Below are positions 52,901 to 60,983 of a DNA stretch of 64,000 bases, one piece after another; position 1 is the stretch's first letter; each line of letters begins with the position of its first letter. A program made the position numbers and the translations under genes. The notes below the pieces were generated by a model. That model saw only the letters and a list, made by a program, of their open reading frames with translations. It was not told the DNA's origin and searched no databases. Origin of the DNA: JAWLDA01 sp041686855 (GTDB taxonomy: Bacteria > Bacillota > Limnochordia > DTU080 > RSA5); NCBI GenBank assembly GCA_041686855.1, contig JAWLDA010000010.1, forward strand, positions 62,001-126,000, given 5' to 3'.

Positions 52901-54286
52901 ATGCCATCCCATCCAATTGACATGGTGATGTTGGGAAATCTTTTCGGCACGGCGGAGATGCGAGCCGTCTGGTCGGACGAGAATCGATTGCAGAAACATC
53001 TGGACGTCGAGGCGGCGCTGGCGCTCGCGGAAGCGGAGCTCGGCTTGATACCCGCCGAAGCGGCTCGCACGATTGCTGAAAAGGCTCGAGTCGAGTTACT
53101 GGACGTTGAGGCGATCGCCGCGGAGGTCCTGCGAGTGAAGCACTCGCTCATGCCGACGCTTCGAGCGTTGCAGAGCTTATGTGGTCCAAAGCACGGTGAG
53201 TACGTCCATTATGGGGCGACGACCCAAGACATCGTCGACACGGGGACGGTGCTCCAACTCAAAGAGGCCCACGTGATTATCCAGCGCGAGTTACGCGGGG
53301 TCGCCCGTGAGTTGGCCCACCTGGCTGATGAGCACAAGGGGACGCCGATGGCCGGGCGCTCACACGGACAGCAGGCGCTGCCCACAACGTTCGGTTTCAA
53401 AATCGCTGTCTATTTGGCCGAGGTCGTGAGACACCTCGATCGTTTGGAGGAGGCCTCCTCCCGGGTGTTCGTCGGCGTGATGGGCGGAGGCGTCGGGACG
53501 TACGCCTCGTTTGGCCCTCTTGGTCCAGAGGTCGAGAAGGCGACCCTCAACCACTTGGGGCTCGGGAGTCCCGAGATTTGCTGGCATTCGTCCCGGGATC
53601 GCTTGGCTGAGTACGTTGGTATCCTGGGCATGATCAGTGCCACATTGGGCAAGTTGGGCAATGAGTTTTACAATTTGATGCGCCAGGAGATCGACGAAGT
53701 GGAAGAGCCGTTTAGCGAAGGGAAGATCGGCTCCTCGACGATGCCTCACAAGCGGAATCCGGCCGCGTGCGAAGGGCTCGCCAGTCTGACCAAGCCGATC
53801 CGACACAACGTCGCTCTCATTCACGAAGCACTGGTGGTGGAGCACGAGCGGGACGCCATGGCCTGGAGGGCCGAGTGGATCGCCCTGCCTGAGACGTGCA
53901 TCTACCTTTCGTCGCAGATGGCGACGGCGCAGGCTATCCTCAAGGGGCTCGTCGTCAAGCCCAAGAACATGCTGAGAAACCTCCACCTCTTAGGAGGGCT
54001 GCTTTTGTCCGAGCGCGTCATGTTTGCGTTGGGTGAGCAGCTAGGGAAGCAGACGGGGCACGAGCTCGTGTATGAACTCTCGATGAAGAGTGTTGACGAA
54101 GGTCGCTCCTTGCGCGATGTATTGCTCGAAAATCCTCAAGTACGCGAGGCGCTCTCAGCTGAGGCGTTGGATGCGCTGCTCGATCCGACTACCTACATCG
54201 GCTCTGCTCAGGAGACCGTTGAACGCGTGCTCGCCCAGGCCGACTCATCCGGATGGCTACACGACGAGGAGGTCGACGCAACGTGA
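52901..54286 (+). CDS. Fumarase/adenylosuccinate lyase superfamily lyase
   Basis: 461 residues from ATG 52901 (AAGGAGG seven bases upstream). Signature GSSTMPHKRNP, substrate loops HYGATTQDIVDTG and GRSHGQQALPTTFG. Closest in appearance to adenylosuccinate lyase or 3-carboxymuconate cycloisomerase-like enzymes; a purine role is unlikely in this operon. Similar lyases split iminodisuccinate- or ethylenediamine-succinate-type adducts to fumarate and an amine. Its stop overlaps the AstE-like start. Confidence 0.88.
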   Translation: MPSHPIDMVMLGNLFGTAEMRAVWSDENRLQKHLDVEAALALAEAELGLIPAEAARTIAEKARVELLDVEAIAAEVLRVKHSLMPTLRALQSLCGPKHGEYVHYGATTQDIVDTGTVLQLKEAHVIIQRELRGVARELAHLADEHKGTPMAGRSHGQQALPTTFGFKIAVYLAEVVRHLDRLEEASSRVFVGVMGGGVGTYASFGPLGPEVEKATLNHLGLGSPEICWHSSRDRLAEYVGILGMISATLGKLGNEFYNLMRQEIDEVEEPFSEGKIGSSTMPHKRNPAACEGLASLTKPIRHNVALIHEALVVEHERDAMAWRAEWIALPETCIYLSSQMATAQAILKGLVVKPKNMLRNLHLLGGLLLSERVMFALGEQLGKQTGHELVYELSMKSVDEGRSLRDVLLENPQVREALSAEALDALLDPTTYIGSAQETVERVLAQADSSGWLHDEEVDAT

Positions 54287-55293
54287 GTGACACTCACTTT
54301 ACTCTGGGGCACCTGAGCGCCGCGCGCGGGGAGTTCGTCTCCGGGTACTTGCCGATCGCCGAAATGTCCCACGGCGGTGTGGTCTCGATCCCGGTCTTCT
54401 TGGTGAATGGAGCGCGACCGGGGCCCACGCTATGGCTCAACGGAGCCGTCCATGGCGATGAGCTAAACGGTCCGATGGCGATTCGCAGTCTGGTGCCCGG
54501 CTTGGATCCGCAGCGCCTGACGGGCCGCATTGTGGCCACGCCCATCTCGAATCCGTTGGCGTTTCAGGCGCGGCAGAAGAACACTCCGCAAGATGGGCTC
54601 GATTTGGACATGCAGTTTCCCGGTGATCCCCACGGCACCCTCTCACAACGGATGGCCGCTACTCTGTTTGGACACATCCGGGCCCATGCGACTCATCTCA
54701 TTGACTGCCACACTCTCGGTTCGCATTATCAAGCCGAGCCGTACACCGTCTTTAAGCGACTCCCGGACTCAAGCCCCGAGGTGTGTGACGAGGCGGAGCG
54801 GTTGGCCCGTGCCTTTGGCGCAACGGTGCACTGCCGTGTGGACTTCGGTGGGTCCTTGAGTGAGCTGCCGGGGAACACGAAGGGCTTTTTGGACGTGCAG
54901 GGGATGCTGCACGGCATTCCTGCCTTTATGATCGAGGTGGGGAACGGGGGAGAGATCGATCCTGAGATGGTCGCGTGGACGGAGCGCGGTCTGCTGGCCG
55001 TGCTGCACGCGCTATCAATGTGGCCTGAAGAGCCCGAGGCGTCTCCTGTGACCGATCCGCCTACCATTACACGTCGCCGGTTCCTCTACGCGGACCGAGG
55101 CGGTCTTTGTGTCGATACGGCTCCGCCAGGCTCCGTCGTGCCGCAGGGGGAGTTGATCTGTCGCATCGTCGACATGATGGGGACGCTGCAGGAGGTGCGC
55201 GCCGAGCAGGATGTGTACATCATTGCACGTCGTCGCAATCCCCCGGTCGATCAAGGGGACCGGATAGCATTTGTCGGATTGGAGTGGAGTTAA
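54283..55293 (+). CDS. Succinylglutamate desuccinylase/aspartoacylase-like zinc deacylase
   Basis: 336 residues from GTG 54283, overlapping the previous gene by four bases and preceded by GAGGAGG. Zinc motif GAVHGDELNGP (HxxE) with the later His in LIDCHTLGSH, plus PVFLVNGARPGPTLWLNG and FPGDPHGTLSQRMAATLF. The C-terminal third is a biotinyl-lipoyl-like barrel (GLCVDTAPPGSVVPQGELIC). Would hydrolyse an N-acyl amino acid or related amide in the cytoplasm. Confidence 0.88.
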   Translation: MSDTHFTLGHLSAARGEFVSGYLPIAEMSHGGVVSIPVFLVNGARPGPTLWLNGAVHGDELNGPMAIRSLVPGLDPQRLTGRIVATPISNPLAFQARQKNTPQDGLDLDMQFPGDPHGTLSQRMAATLFGHIRAHATHLIDCHTLGSHYQAEPYTVFKRLPDSSPEVCDEAERLARAFGATVHCRVDFGGSLSELPGNTKGFLDVQGMLHGIPAFMIEVGNGGEIDPEMVAWTERGLLAVLHALSMWPEEPEASPVTDPPTITRRRFLYADRGGLCVDTAPPGSVVPQGELICRIVDMMGTLQEVRAEQDVYIIARRRNPPVDQGDRIAFVGLEWS

Positions 55294-55294
55294 G

Positions 55295-55795
55295 ATGCCG
55301 CAATTTCGCCAGGCGACGCTAAAGGACGCAGCCGCATTGCTCGATCTCACCCTGCGCGCCTACCAGCCCATTCGGGACTTAGGGATCAATTATGCGGCAG
55401 CTCATGCGGATGTGGAGCTCGTTGAGAACAACATAAGCGAGCACATGTGCTTCGTCATGGAAGAGGAAGGCCGGCTCCTCTCCACCGTTACCCTGCGCAT
55501 GCCGTGGGGGCCGCAGCCGGGCCCCACCAACGTGCCGCACATCTGGTGGTTTGCAACGGAGCCGGACGTGAAACAACGGGGAATCGGCAGTCAGATGATC
55601 GGGTGGTGCGAAGAGCAGATGGTCCGGGATACGCTCAAGGCGCCGGCAGTCACTCTAGGGATTGCCGATCGCCACCCGTGGCTTGGCCCGATGTATCAGC
55701 GGAGGGGCTACCAAGAGATCGGGCGCAAGGACTTGGGGCGCGGACACGTGACGATTTTTATGCGCAAAGTCCTACGTCCGGAGCGCATGACGTAG
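55295..55795 (+). CDS. GNAT-family N-acetyltransferase
   Basis: 166 residues. Acetyl-CoA site WWFATEPDVKQRGIGSQMIG (R/QxxGxG/A) and PMYQRRGYQEIG near the end. ATG 55295 follows GGAGTGGAG, one base after the AstE-like stop. Substrate unknown; pairing with a deacylase suggests work on the same amine. Confidence 0.88.
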   Translation: MPQFRQATLKDAAALLDLTLRAYQPIRDLGINYAAAHADVELVENNISEHMCFVMEEEGRLLSTVTLRMPWGPQPGPTNVPHIWWFATEPDVKQRGIGSQMIGWCEEQMVRDTLKAPAVTLGIADRHPWLGPMYQRRGYQEIGRKDLGRGHVTIFMRKVLRPERMT

Positions 55796-55805
55796 AGGGG
55801 GATCC

Positions 55806-56690
55806 GTGTTGCAAGAGCAAAAGAAGAGTGGTTTAGAGGAGACGCGTCAGACACACGAGGCGGACCGGTTCGCGGTTGACGGCATCCGTGTGGATGACGC
55901 ATTACGCTCCAGTGTGATCGATCAAATGGCGCGCCATTCGTCGGTGCGATCCTTTGACTCCGGCCGTCCAATGCCCGCAGGGCTCACTTCGGTGCTCGTC
56001 GCCGCTGCACAGAGTGGATCTACATCCTCCAACTTCCAATCGTGGAGCGTTGTAGAGGTCGTCGATCCCGAGCGTAAGCAGCACATGCGCAAACTCTGTG
56101 ACGATCAGGCGTTCATCGAAGAGGCGCCTTTGTTTCTAGCCTTTTGCGCCGACGTCTATCGGCACAAGTGGGTGACTAATCGGCAGGGGTATCCATTCGG
56201 TTCGGACTACCTCGAATTGTTGCTCGTCTCGGTGATCGACAGTGCCATAGCCTGCCAAAACGCGGCATTGGCGGCGGAGAGTTTAGGCCTGGGGTGCTGC
56301 ATGGTTGGAGCAATCCGCAATCGTCCGCGTGACGTCGCTGAGTATCTCGGTCTTCCGAAAGGCGTCTTTGCCACGATCGGGCTCGCCGTTGGTTATCCGG
56401 CCGACCGCAACGAGGTAAAACCGCGGCTACCCCAGCGGGCGATTTGGCATCGTGAGCGGTACAGTGCCGAGAGTCTGGAAGAGGCGGCCATGGAGTACGA
56501 TGAACGCATGGCCAAAACGTCGATCTACGAGGGACGGCGCGTGGTGGTGGACGACGTCACCCCCGCTCCCGAAGATGACACCGACCACTACGGTTGGATC
56601 GAGCATACGGCGCGGCGCATGGCAAGAGGGAATTACCTGCGCCGAGATTTGGCCGACTTCTTGCGTTCGCACGGATTCGTCTTGGACTAG
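55806..56690 (+). CDS. Nitroreductase-family flavin oxidoreductase
   Basis: 294 residues. FMN motifs ARHSSVRSFDSGRPM, AAAQSGSTSSNFQSW and ESLGLGCCMVGAIRNRP, VFATIGLAVGYPADRN fit NfsA-like enzymes with an extended C-terminus. Eleven-base gap to the GNAT gene; last gene of the operon begun at 43750. Confidence 0.9.
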   Translation: MLQEQKKSGLEETRQTHEADRFAVDGIRVDDALRSSVIDQMARHSSVRSFDSGRPMPAGLTSVLVAAAQSGSTSSNFQSWSVVEVVDPERKQHMRKLCDDQAFIEEAPLFLAFCADVYRHKWVTNRQGYPFGSDYLELLLVSVIDSAIACQNAALAAESLGLGCCMVGAIRNRPRDVAEYLGLPKGVFATIGLAVGYPADRNEVKPRLPQRAIWHRERYSAESLEEAAMEYDERMAKTSIYEGRRVVVDDVTPAPEDDTDHYGWIEHTARRMARGNYLRRDLADFLRSHGFVLD

Positions 56691-56698
56691 CGATCGCG

Positions 56699-56777
56699 GG
56701 GCGTTGACGATGGATCGTTGGGCGGGACGATCGCTCGATGATCGCTCGACCCCAGAGGTTCCAATCGTTCAACGCCC
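56699..56777. terminator. Long inverted repeat between convergent genes
   Basis: GGGCGTTGACGAT (56699-56711) and ATCGTTCAACGCCC (56764-56777) pair with one bulge. The loop contains a direct repeat GATCGCTCGA twice. Lies between the nitroreductase and the SDR gene. Confidence 0.5.
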
Positions 56778-56788
56778 GTCGACGAACG

Positions 56789-57520
56789 TTAGATCTCAGC
56801 CGGATAGACTGAGAGCTCCGGGATATGTACGCGCGGCGGGAGCGAGGCCACAAAGAGCGACGCTTCGGCGACATCCTCCGGCAAGAGCGCCTTCGCGACG
56901 ATTTCGGGAGGCGTCGGTGTGGGACGCTTCAAGAGCATCTCCGTATCACACAGCCCGGGATAGATCACGGTGGTACGGATGACACCCTTCCCTTTCACCT
57001 CTTTCATCACCCCTTGTGCCAATCCGTCGAGGCCCCTCTTTGAAGCCTGATACGAGACGCCTGAGACATCGGCTTGTTTGGCAGCGCCGGTCGAAAGGTA
57101 GATGATCAGGCCCTCGCCTTGCTCAAGCATGGTGGGCAGGACAGCCTGCGTGGCGACGAACGCCCCCGTGAGGTTGGTCGCTAAGACAGAGCTCCAATCC
57201 GCGAAGGAGAGCTGATCAATCGCTCGGCGTGGGACGTTTGTGCCTGTGGCGTAAAGCAGGATATCGATTCGGCCTAACTCTGCGCGCACCTTCTCCACCA
57301 GACGCTCCACGTCTTCGGGCTTTTGGGTGTCCGCCGCGTGGGCGATCGCCGTTCCGCCTTGCGCCGCGATCTCTCGTGCTGCTTCGTCGAGGCGCTCCTG
57401 GCGCCGCGCGGAGAGGACCACGCGCGCTCCGGCTTGTGCGAAGGCCAAGGCGCTCGCCCTACCCATTCCACTGCTACCGCCGATGACGACGGCCACCTTG
57501 TCGGTCAAATCACGTGTCAT
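56789..57520 (-). CDS. Short-chain dehydrogenase/reductase
   Basis: 243 residues. Cofactor motif VVIGGSSGMGRASALAFAQ, catalytic LSTGAAKQADVSGVSYQASK (Ser, Tyr, Lys). ATG 57520 lies two bases after the histidine kinase stop, so translation is probably coupled. Substrate unknown. Confidence 0.92.
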   Translation of the reverse strand: MTRDLTDKVAVVIGGSSGMGRASALAFAQAGARVVLSARRQERLDEAAREIAAQGGTAIAHAADTQKPEDVERLVEKVRAELGRIDILLYATGTNVPRRAIDQLSFADWSSVLATNLTGAFVATQAVLPTMLEQGEGLIIYLSTGAAKQADVSGVSYQASKRGLDGLAQGVMKEVKGKGVIRTTVIYPGLCDTEMLLKRPTPTPPEIVAKALLPEDVAEASLFVASLPPRVHIPELSVYPAEI

Positions 57521-57522
57521 TT

Positions 57523-59568
57523 TTAGATGAGCCACCTTTTTTGCGTTGATTCGCATACGTCTTTATCAGGATTCGTTCCCTTCGGTTGCAACACCTTGGA
57601 GGGGCGTTCCCCAAGAGGGAGAATCAGGGTGACGGTCGTCCCTTGCCCGGGGGTGGAGCGCAACGTCAAGGTTCCGCCCGCCTCCGCGGCGCGGGCCTCC
57701 ATCATCCGCAGGCCCAACCCTGCCACTGTTGCGGATGGATCGGACGCGGGCGGTTCAAAACCCTTGCCGTCATCGCTGACACTTAGACGAAGCGCTCTCG
57801 TGGACTCTATACCGATGTCGATGACTACGAGGCGAGCCTGGGCATGCTTACGAATGTTGCCGAGACACTCCTCAACGATGCGGTAGGCGCACAGGCGCAG
57901 GGATGGTGGAATCCGAGGAGCCGTCCTTGTATCCGCTACAAGGTCCAATCGGTCCAGCTGAGTCACCTCGGGGGCGGCGTTGACCGAGATTTGGAAGGCA
58001 TCGGCAAACTGACTTGCCAAGGAACGTACGGCAGGAAGGAGTCCGATGTCGACCACGGACGGATGCAACAGGTGACTGGCCCGACGAATATCGTTCTCGC
58101 GCACCTCGTTGATTTCATCGTAGATATCGTCAAGGCACCTCCCCGGTGGCTCGCCTCCCTGCTTAAGCGTTTCACCGGCAAGTCGGAGCTTGTGCATGAT
58201 CAGGTTGAGTCGAGTCTGTACGTGACTGTGTAAAAACTCGGAGACCTCGCGGCGCTCCTTCTCGTCCGCTCGTGAGAGCAGACGACGGGAGGCCTTCAGA
58301 GCCTTGACGAGAGCGGCTTCATTTCTAAGCGCCTGCGCAAACTCTTGAGCTTGTATGAGCGCTTGGGACATGAGGAGCGCGAGGTAACCAAAGGGAATGA
58401 GGTTCACGCTCTCGGTAAGGCGATGGTATAAGAGGATGTCGAATCCCACGGTGATGACAAGGATGATCCCGCCACCGAAAAAGATGGCGCTGCCCGGCCG
58501 GTTGCGCGTGAGGGCCAAGATTGCCGCGCCAATGAAGTAAACGATGAGGATCGAGAGTCCGACTAAGACTGATGGGAGGAGTCGTGAGACGAGCTCCACC
58601 GGAAAGAAGAGGGTGATAAAGACAAGTCCTGTACATGCCAGAAGTGTCGCTTGGACGACGGTTCGGGAGACTTCGTGGGGCCACGTGGCCCGCAGGAGCT
58701 CTGTCACGGCCCCTATCGCCGCAAAGCCCGCCACGTACTCTACCCGGAGCTGCCACTCCCACGAAATGTCGAGTAGCGATTCGAGGATGTGATCGCCCAT
58801 GATCATCGTACGAGTCGCAATGCAGAGACCAAACAATCCAAGGAGCGCCGGTTTGGCGGTCTCTCGTCGCAATCCGTAGAGGAAGAAGTGGTAGAGCGCA
58901 ATAATCCCGAAGCCACCGATCAGCAAGAGCTTGACGCTAAGGCGGACCAGCAACCACGTTTCGACGTGTGCGGCTTTGCCGATCATGGGGCTGTTCCACA
59001 TGCCGCCGACGCGGTGGGCAAAGTTGGCGATTTGGACAACGAGCTCGACCCTTGGGGAAGTGGGGGTGAAGCGAGCGAGGACGGAGCGGTACTCTGGAGT
59101 ATACCGTTCGCGCTCTGTGGCGACCACTCCGTTCTGCGCGACGAGCTCGCCGTTGATCCACATGCGGTACGCCGTCTGTTGGTAAGGAATGTATAGGGCG
59201 AGTGGCTCGTGCAGGAGGTCGACGTCGAATTCTAATCGGTAGGTGGCATACCCGTATCCCGGCAGGGTTTGCCCTTGCAATTGGACGGCATTCCAACCGC
59301 CAGGCACGCGCACATGTGCGTCAGGGAGGGGCGGCGTGGCTGAAACGAAGTCCTCTGGATCATACAGGTGTTCCCAGTAGAACTCCCAGTCGCCCGAGAG
59401 ACGGGTGATACCCTCGGAGAGGAGCACCTCTTTACCAGTTGGGAGCCGGCCCTGCTTGGACATAGGATCGCTTGCATGTGCGTGGGCACAGAGGCCGACC
59501 AATAGGAGCAGGCAGAGCAACATCGTGGCGATGGGGATTCGGTGCAGCCGTACGGTGGTACAGACCAC
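57523..59568 (-). CDS. Sensor histidine kinase with 7TMR-DISM-like sensor and HisKA_3
   Basis: About 681 residues. N-terminal signal-like helix, a periplasmic jelly-roll domain (about 45-210: GDWEFYWEHLYDPEDF, YATYRLEFDVDL, YRMWINGELVAQNG), seven transmembrane helices (about 220-415), coiled coil, HisKA_3 dimerisation helix EKERREVSEFLHSHVQTRL with the phospho-accepting His, and HATPase motifs YRIVEECLGNIRKHA, VSDDGKGF, GLGLRMMEARAAEAGG. GTG 59568 chosen, 13 bases after the LuxR stop; ATG 59523 is an alternative. Carbohydrate-sensing is typical of this sensor fold. Confidence 0.88.
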   Translation of the reverse strand: MVCTTVRLHRIPIATMLLCLLLLVGLCAHAHASDPMSKQGRLPTGKEVLLSEGITRLSGDWEFYWEHLYDPEDFVSATPPLPDAHVRVPGGWNAVQLQGQTLPGYGYATYRLEFDVDLLHEPLALYIPYQQTAYRMWINGELVAQNGVVATERERYTPEYRSVLARFTPTSPRVELVVQIANFAHRVGGMWNSPMIGKAAHVETWLLVRLSVKLLLIGGFGIIALYHFFLYGLRRETAKPALLGLFGLCIATRTMIMGDHILESLLDISWEWQLRVEYVAGFAAIGAVTELLRATWPHEVSRTVVQATLLACTGLVFITLFFPVELVSRLLPSVLVGLSILIVYFIGAAILALTRNRPGSAIFFGGGIILVITVGFDILLYHRLTESVNLIPFGYLALLMSQALIQAQEFAQALRNEAALVKALKASRRLLSRADEKERREVSEFLHSHVQTRLNLIMHKLRLAGETLKQGGEPPGRCLDDIYDEINEVRENDIRRASHLLHPSVVDIGLLPAVRSLASQFADAFQISVNAAPEVTQLDRLDLVADTRTAPRIPPSLRLCAYRIVEECLGNIRKHAQARLVVIDIGIESTRALRLSVSDDGKGFEPPASDPSATVAGLGLRMMEARAAEAGGTLTLRSTPGQGTTVTLILPLGERPSKVLQPKGTNPDKDVCESTQKRWLI

Positions 59569-59581
59569 GCGCTGGCCGCTT

Positions 59582-60298
59582 CTAATGATCCGAGAAGTGT
59601 CCAAGATCAATGGGAAAACGCTCCGATAAGTACCGCACGACCGCTTGGACGCGCGGCTGGGTGAGATCCGAGTGCTCCAAACCCAGCGTTTGATAGATGC
59701 GCGACAAGTGGTTGTCGACCGTGCGCGTCGAGACAAACAACTCCTGTGCGATCGCCGCATTTGAGTATCCTTGGACCACCAAGTCGAGAATCTCGCGCTG
59801 TCTGTCGGTGAGCTGAGCGAGGCTGCCGCTAGGCTCTTGGCCGGTGGCGAGGATCTCCTTGTCGATCACGACGGCGCCCTCGGCGCTCCCGACAATCGCC
59901 CGCTGTAAGGCATCAAAGTCGGTGACGCTCGTCTTTAACAAGTAGGAGTAGCCCCGGCGATCAAAGAGCTCGAGCGGGGCGAGCAGGCTGGGAAGTCGGT
60001 GGTTGCTTAAAAAAAGGATGCCCAGATCGGGCTGGAGGGCCCGGAGTTGGAACGCCGTCTTGATACCGTTCATCCCGTCGCCTAACTGCACGTCCAACAA
60101 CGCTACGTGGATCGAAACTCCGGAGTCACGGTACTTCTGGAAGGCCGACACGGCGGATTCGCCGTCCGCAAAGGCGCCGCATACCTGGACGACGTCCGAG
60201 TGGGAACAGGTGCGCGCCAAAAGATCCCGGAAGAGGGGCTCGTCCTCCACAATGGTGATATTCACACTGCGCTGGGATTCAGTGAACGCTGAGGCCAT
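59582..60298 (-). CDS. LuxR/NarL-type response regulator
   Basis: 238 residues. Receiver with acidic pocket IVEDEPLF, phospho-Asp in ALLDVQLGDG, Lys in LKTSV. C-terminal LuxR helix-turn-helix LTDRQREILDLVVQGYSNAA, FVSTRTVDNHLSRIYQTLG. ATG 60298 preceded by AAGGTGG at long spacing. A longer frame to 60604 has no protein-like sequence upstream. Cognate partner of the kinase just downstream. Confidence 0.92.
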   Translation of the reverse strand: MASAFTESQRSVNITIVEDEPLFRDLLARTCSHSDVVQVCGAFADGESAVSAFQKYRDSGVSIHVALLDVQLGDGMNGIKTAFQLRALQPDLGILFLSNHRLPSLLAPLELFDRRGYSYLLKTSVTDFDALQRAIVGSAEGAVVIDKEILATGQEPSGSLAQLTDRQREILDLVVQGYSNAAIAQELFVSTRTVDNHLSRIYQTLGLEHSDLTQPRVQAVVRYLSERFPIDLGHFSDH

Positions 60299-60679
60299 AA
60301 CGAGCAATTCCACCTTAGGCAGTCTCGACCCTGCGAGCGAAAGGCGCCTCCGACCGAATTTCGAGCACAAGTTAGGTACTACTACTCTAGCGCGATCGTG
60401 GAGATCCGATAAAATAGAGACGAATGATCCTTGCACGCTTCCGGGGGGGCGTTTATTCCTCTTGTGGAATAGGCGTATGGGGTGCGAGGAGACGGCCACG
60501 TATGTGGAGCGTGTCGCCGTTTGGTGCGACGTGATTCGATTGTTCGGCCCGAAGTAGCATGGGGGCGTCGCCCGCTTCGGAAAGCGGGTGAGGGCGCCAG
60601 ACACCCCCTTGCTACTTCCGGGGGTGTGTACGGCTCGGGGGGAAGCGCCCCAAAATCGGCTCTAAAACAACGGGATTGG
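60299..60679. other. Non-coding region upstream of the response regulator
   Basis: No convincing gene. It holds the leader of the LuxR gene on the minus strand and the long paired element at 60546-60618. Confidence 0.5.
60546..60618. ncRNA. Candidate structured RNA or composite hairpin
   Basis: Outer arms GAAGTAGCATGGGGG and CCCCCTTGCTACTTC pair over 15 bp with one mismatch. An inner hairpin CCCGCTT-CGGA-AAGCGGG is perfect, with GGCG/CGCC pairing possible between. No T-run follows, and I do not recognise a known riboswitch family. Confidence 0.45.
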
Positions 60680-60708
60680 TTGAAACTGGCACAGTGAACC
60701 GGTATACT
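60680..60708 (+). promoter_or_regulatory. Promoter of the CDGSH gene
   Basis: TTGAAA (60680-60685), 17-bp spacer, TATACT (60703-60708), 64 bp before the start codon. Confidence 0.75.
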
Positions 60709-60771
60709 GTGTCTTAAACGCGCGCATAGTGGTCTGTACATGAAGGTACTGCGCAGAAAGGATGGATCTGC

Positions 60772-60969
60772 ATGTCCGATGCAAACATCAAAGTGCGTGA
60801 CGACGGACCCCTTTTAGTGAGTGGCAATGTGACCCTTGTCGACGCTGAGGGAAACGCTTTCGAGACCAAGGAGCAGTTTGCTCTTTGTCGGTGCGGTTTA
60901 TCGGATAACAAGCCATTCTGTGACGGCTCGCATAAGGGAAAGCTCGAGAGTGCGCCTAGGGCTAAATAG
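60772..60969 (+). CDS. CDGSH iron-sulfur domain protein
   Basis: 65 residues, a single mitoNEET-type domain. The cluster motif CRCGLSDNKPFCDGSHKG has the three Cys and one His ligands. AAAGGAT precedes the ATG. Its TAG stop lies in the loop of the following terminator. Small bacterial CDGSH proteins handle 2Fe-2S transfer or redox sensing. Confidence 0.93.
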   Translation: MSDANIKVRDDGPLLVSGNVTLVDAEGNAFETKEQFALCRCGLSDNKPFCDGSHKGKLESAPRAK

Positions 60970-60983
60970 CCCTAGGCGTTTTT
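60953..60983. terminator. Terminator overlapping the CDGSH stop codon
   Basis: CGCCTAGGGCTA and TAGCCCTAGGCG are perfect complements followed by TTTTT. Shared with the convergent membrane-protein gene, whose stop also lies in it. Confidence 0.92.

Noticed and set aside
59569..59760. N-terminal extension of the histidine kinase to 59760
   Set aside because: It would overlap about 180 bases of the LuxR gene and reads as Arg/Ser-rich out-of-frame sequence.
60299..60604. N-terminal extension of the response regulator to 60604
   Set aside because: The extension is low-complexity and includes the leader; receiver homology starts just after the ATG at 60298.
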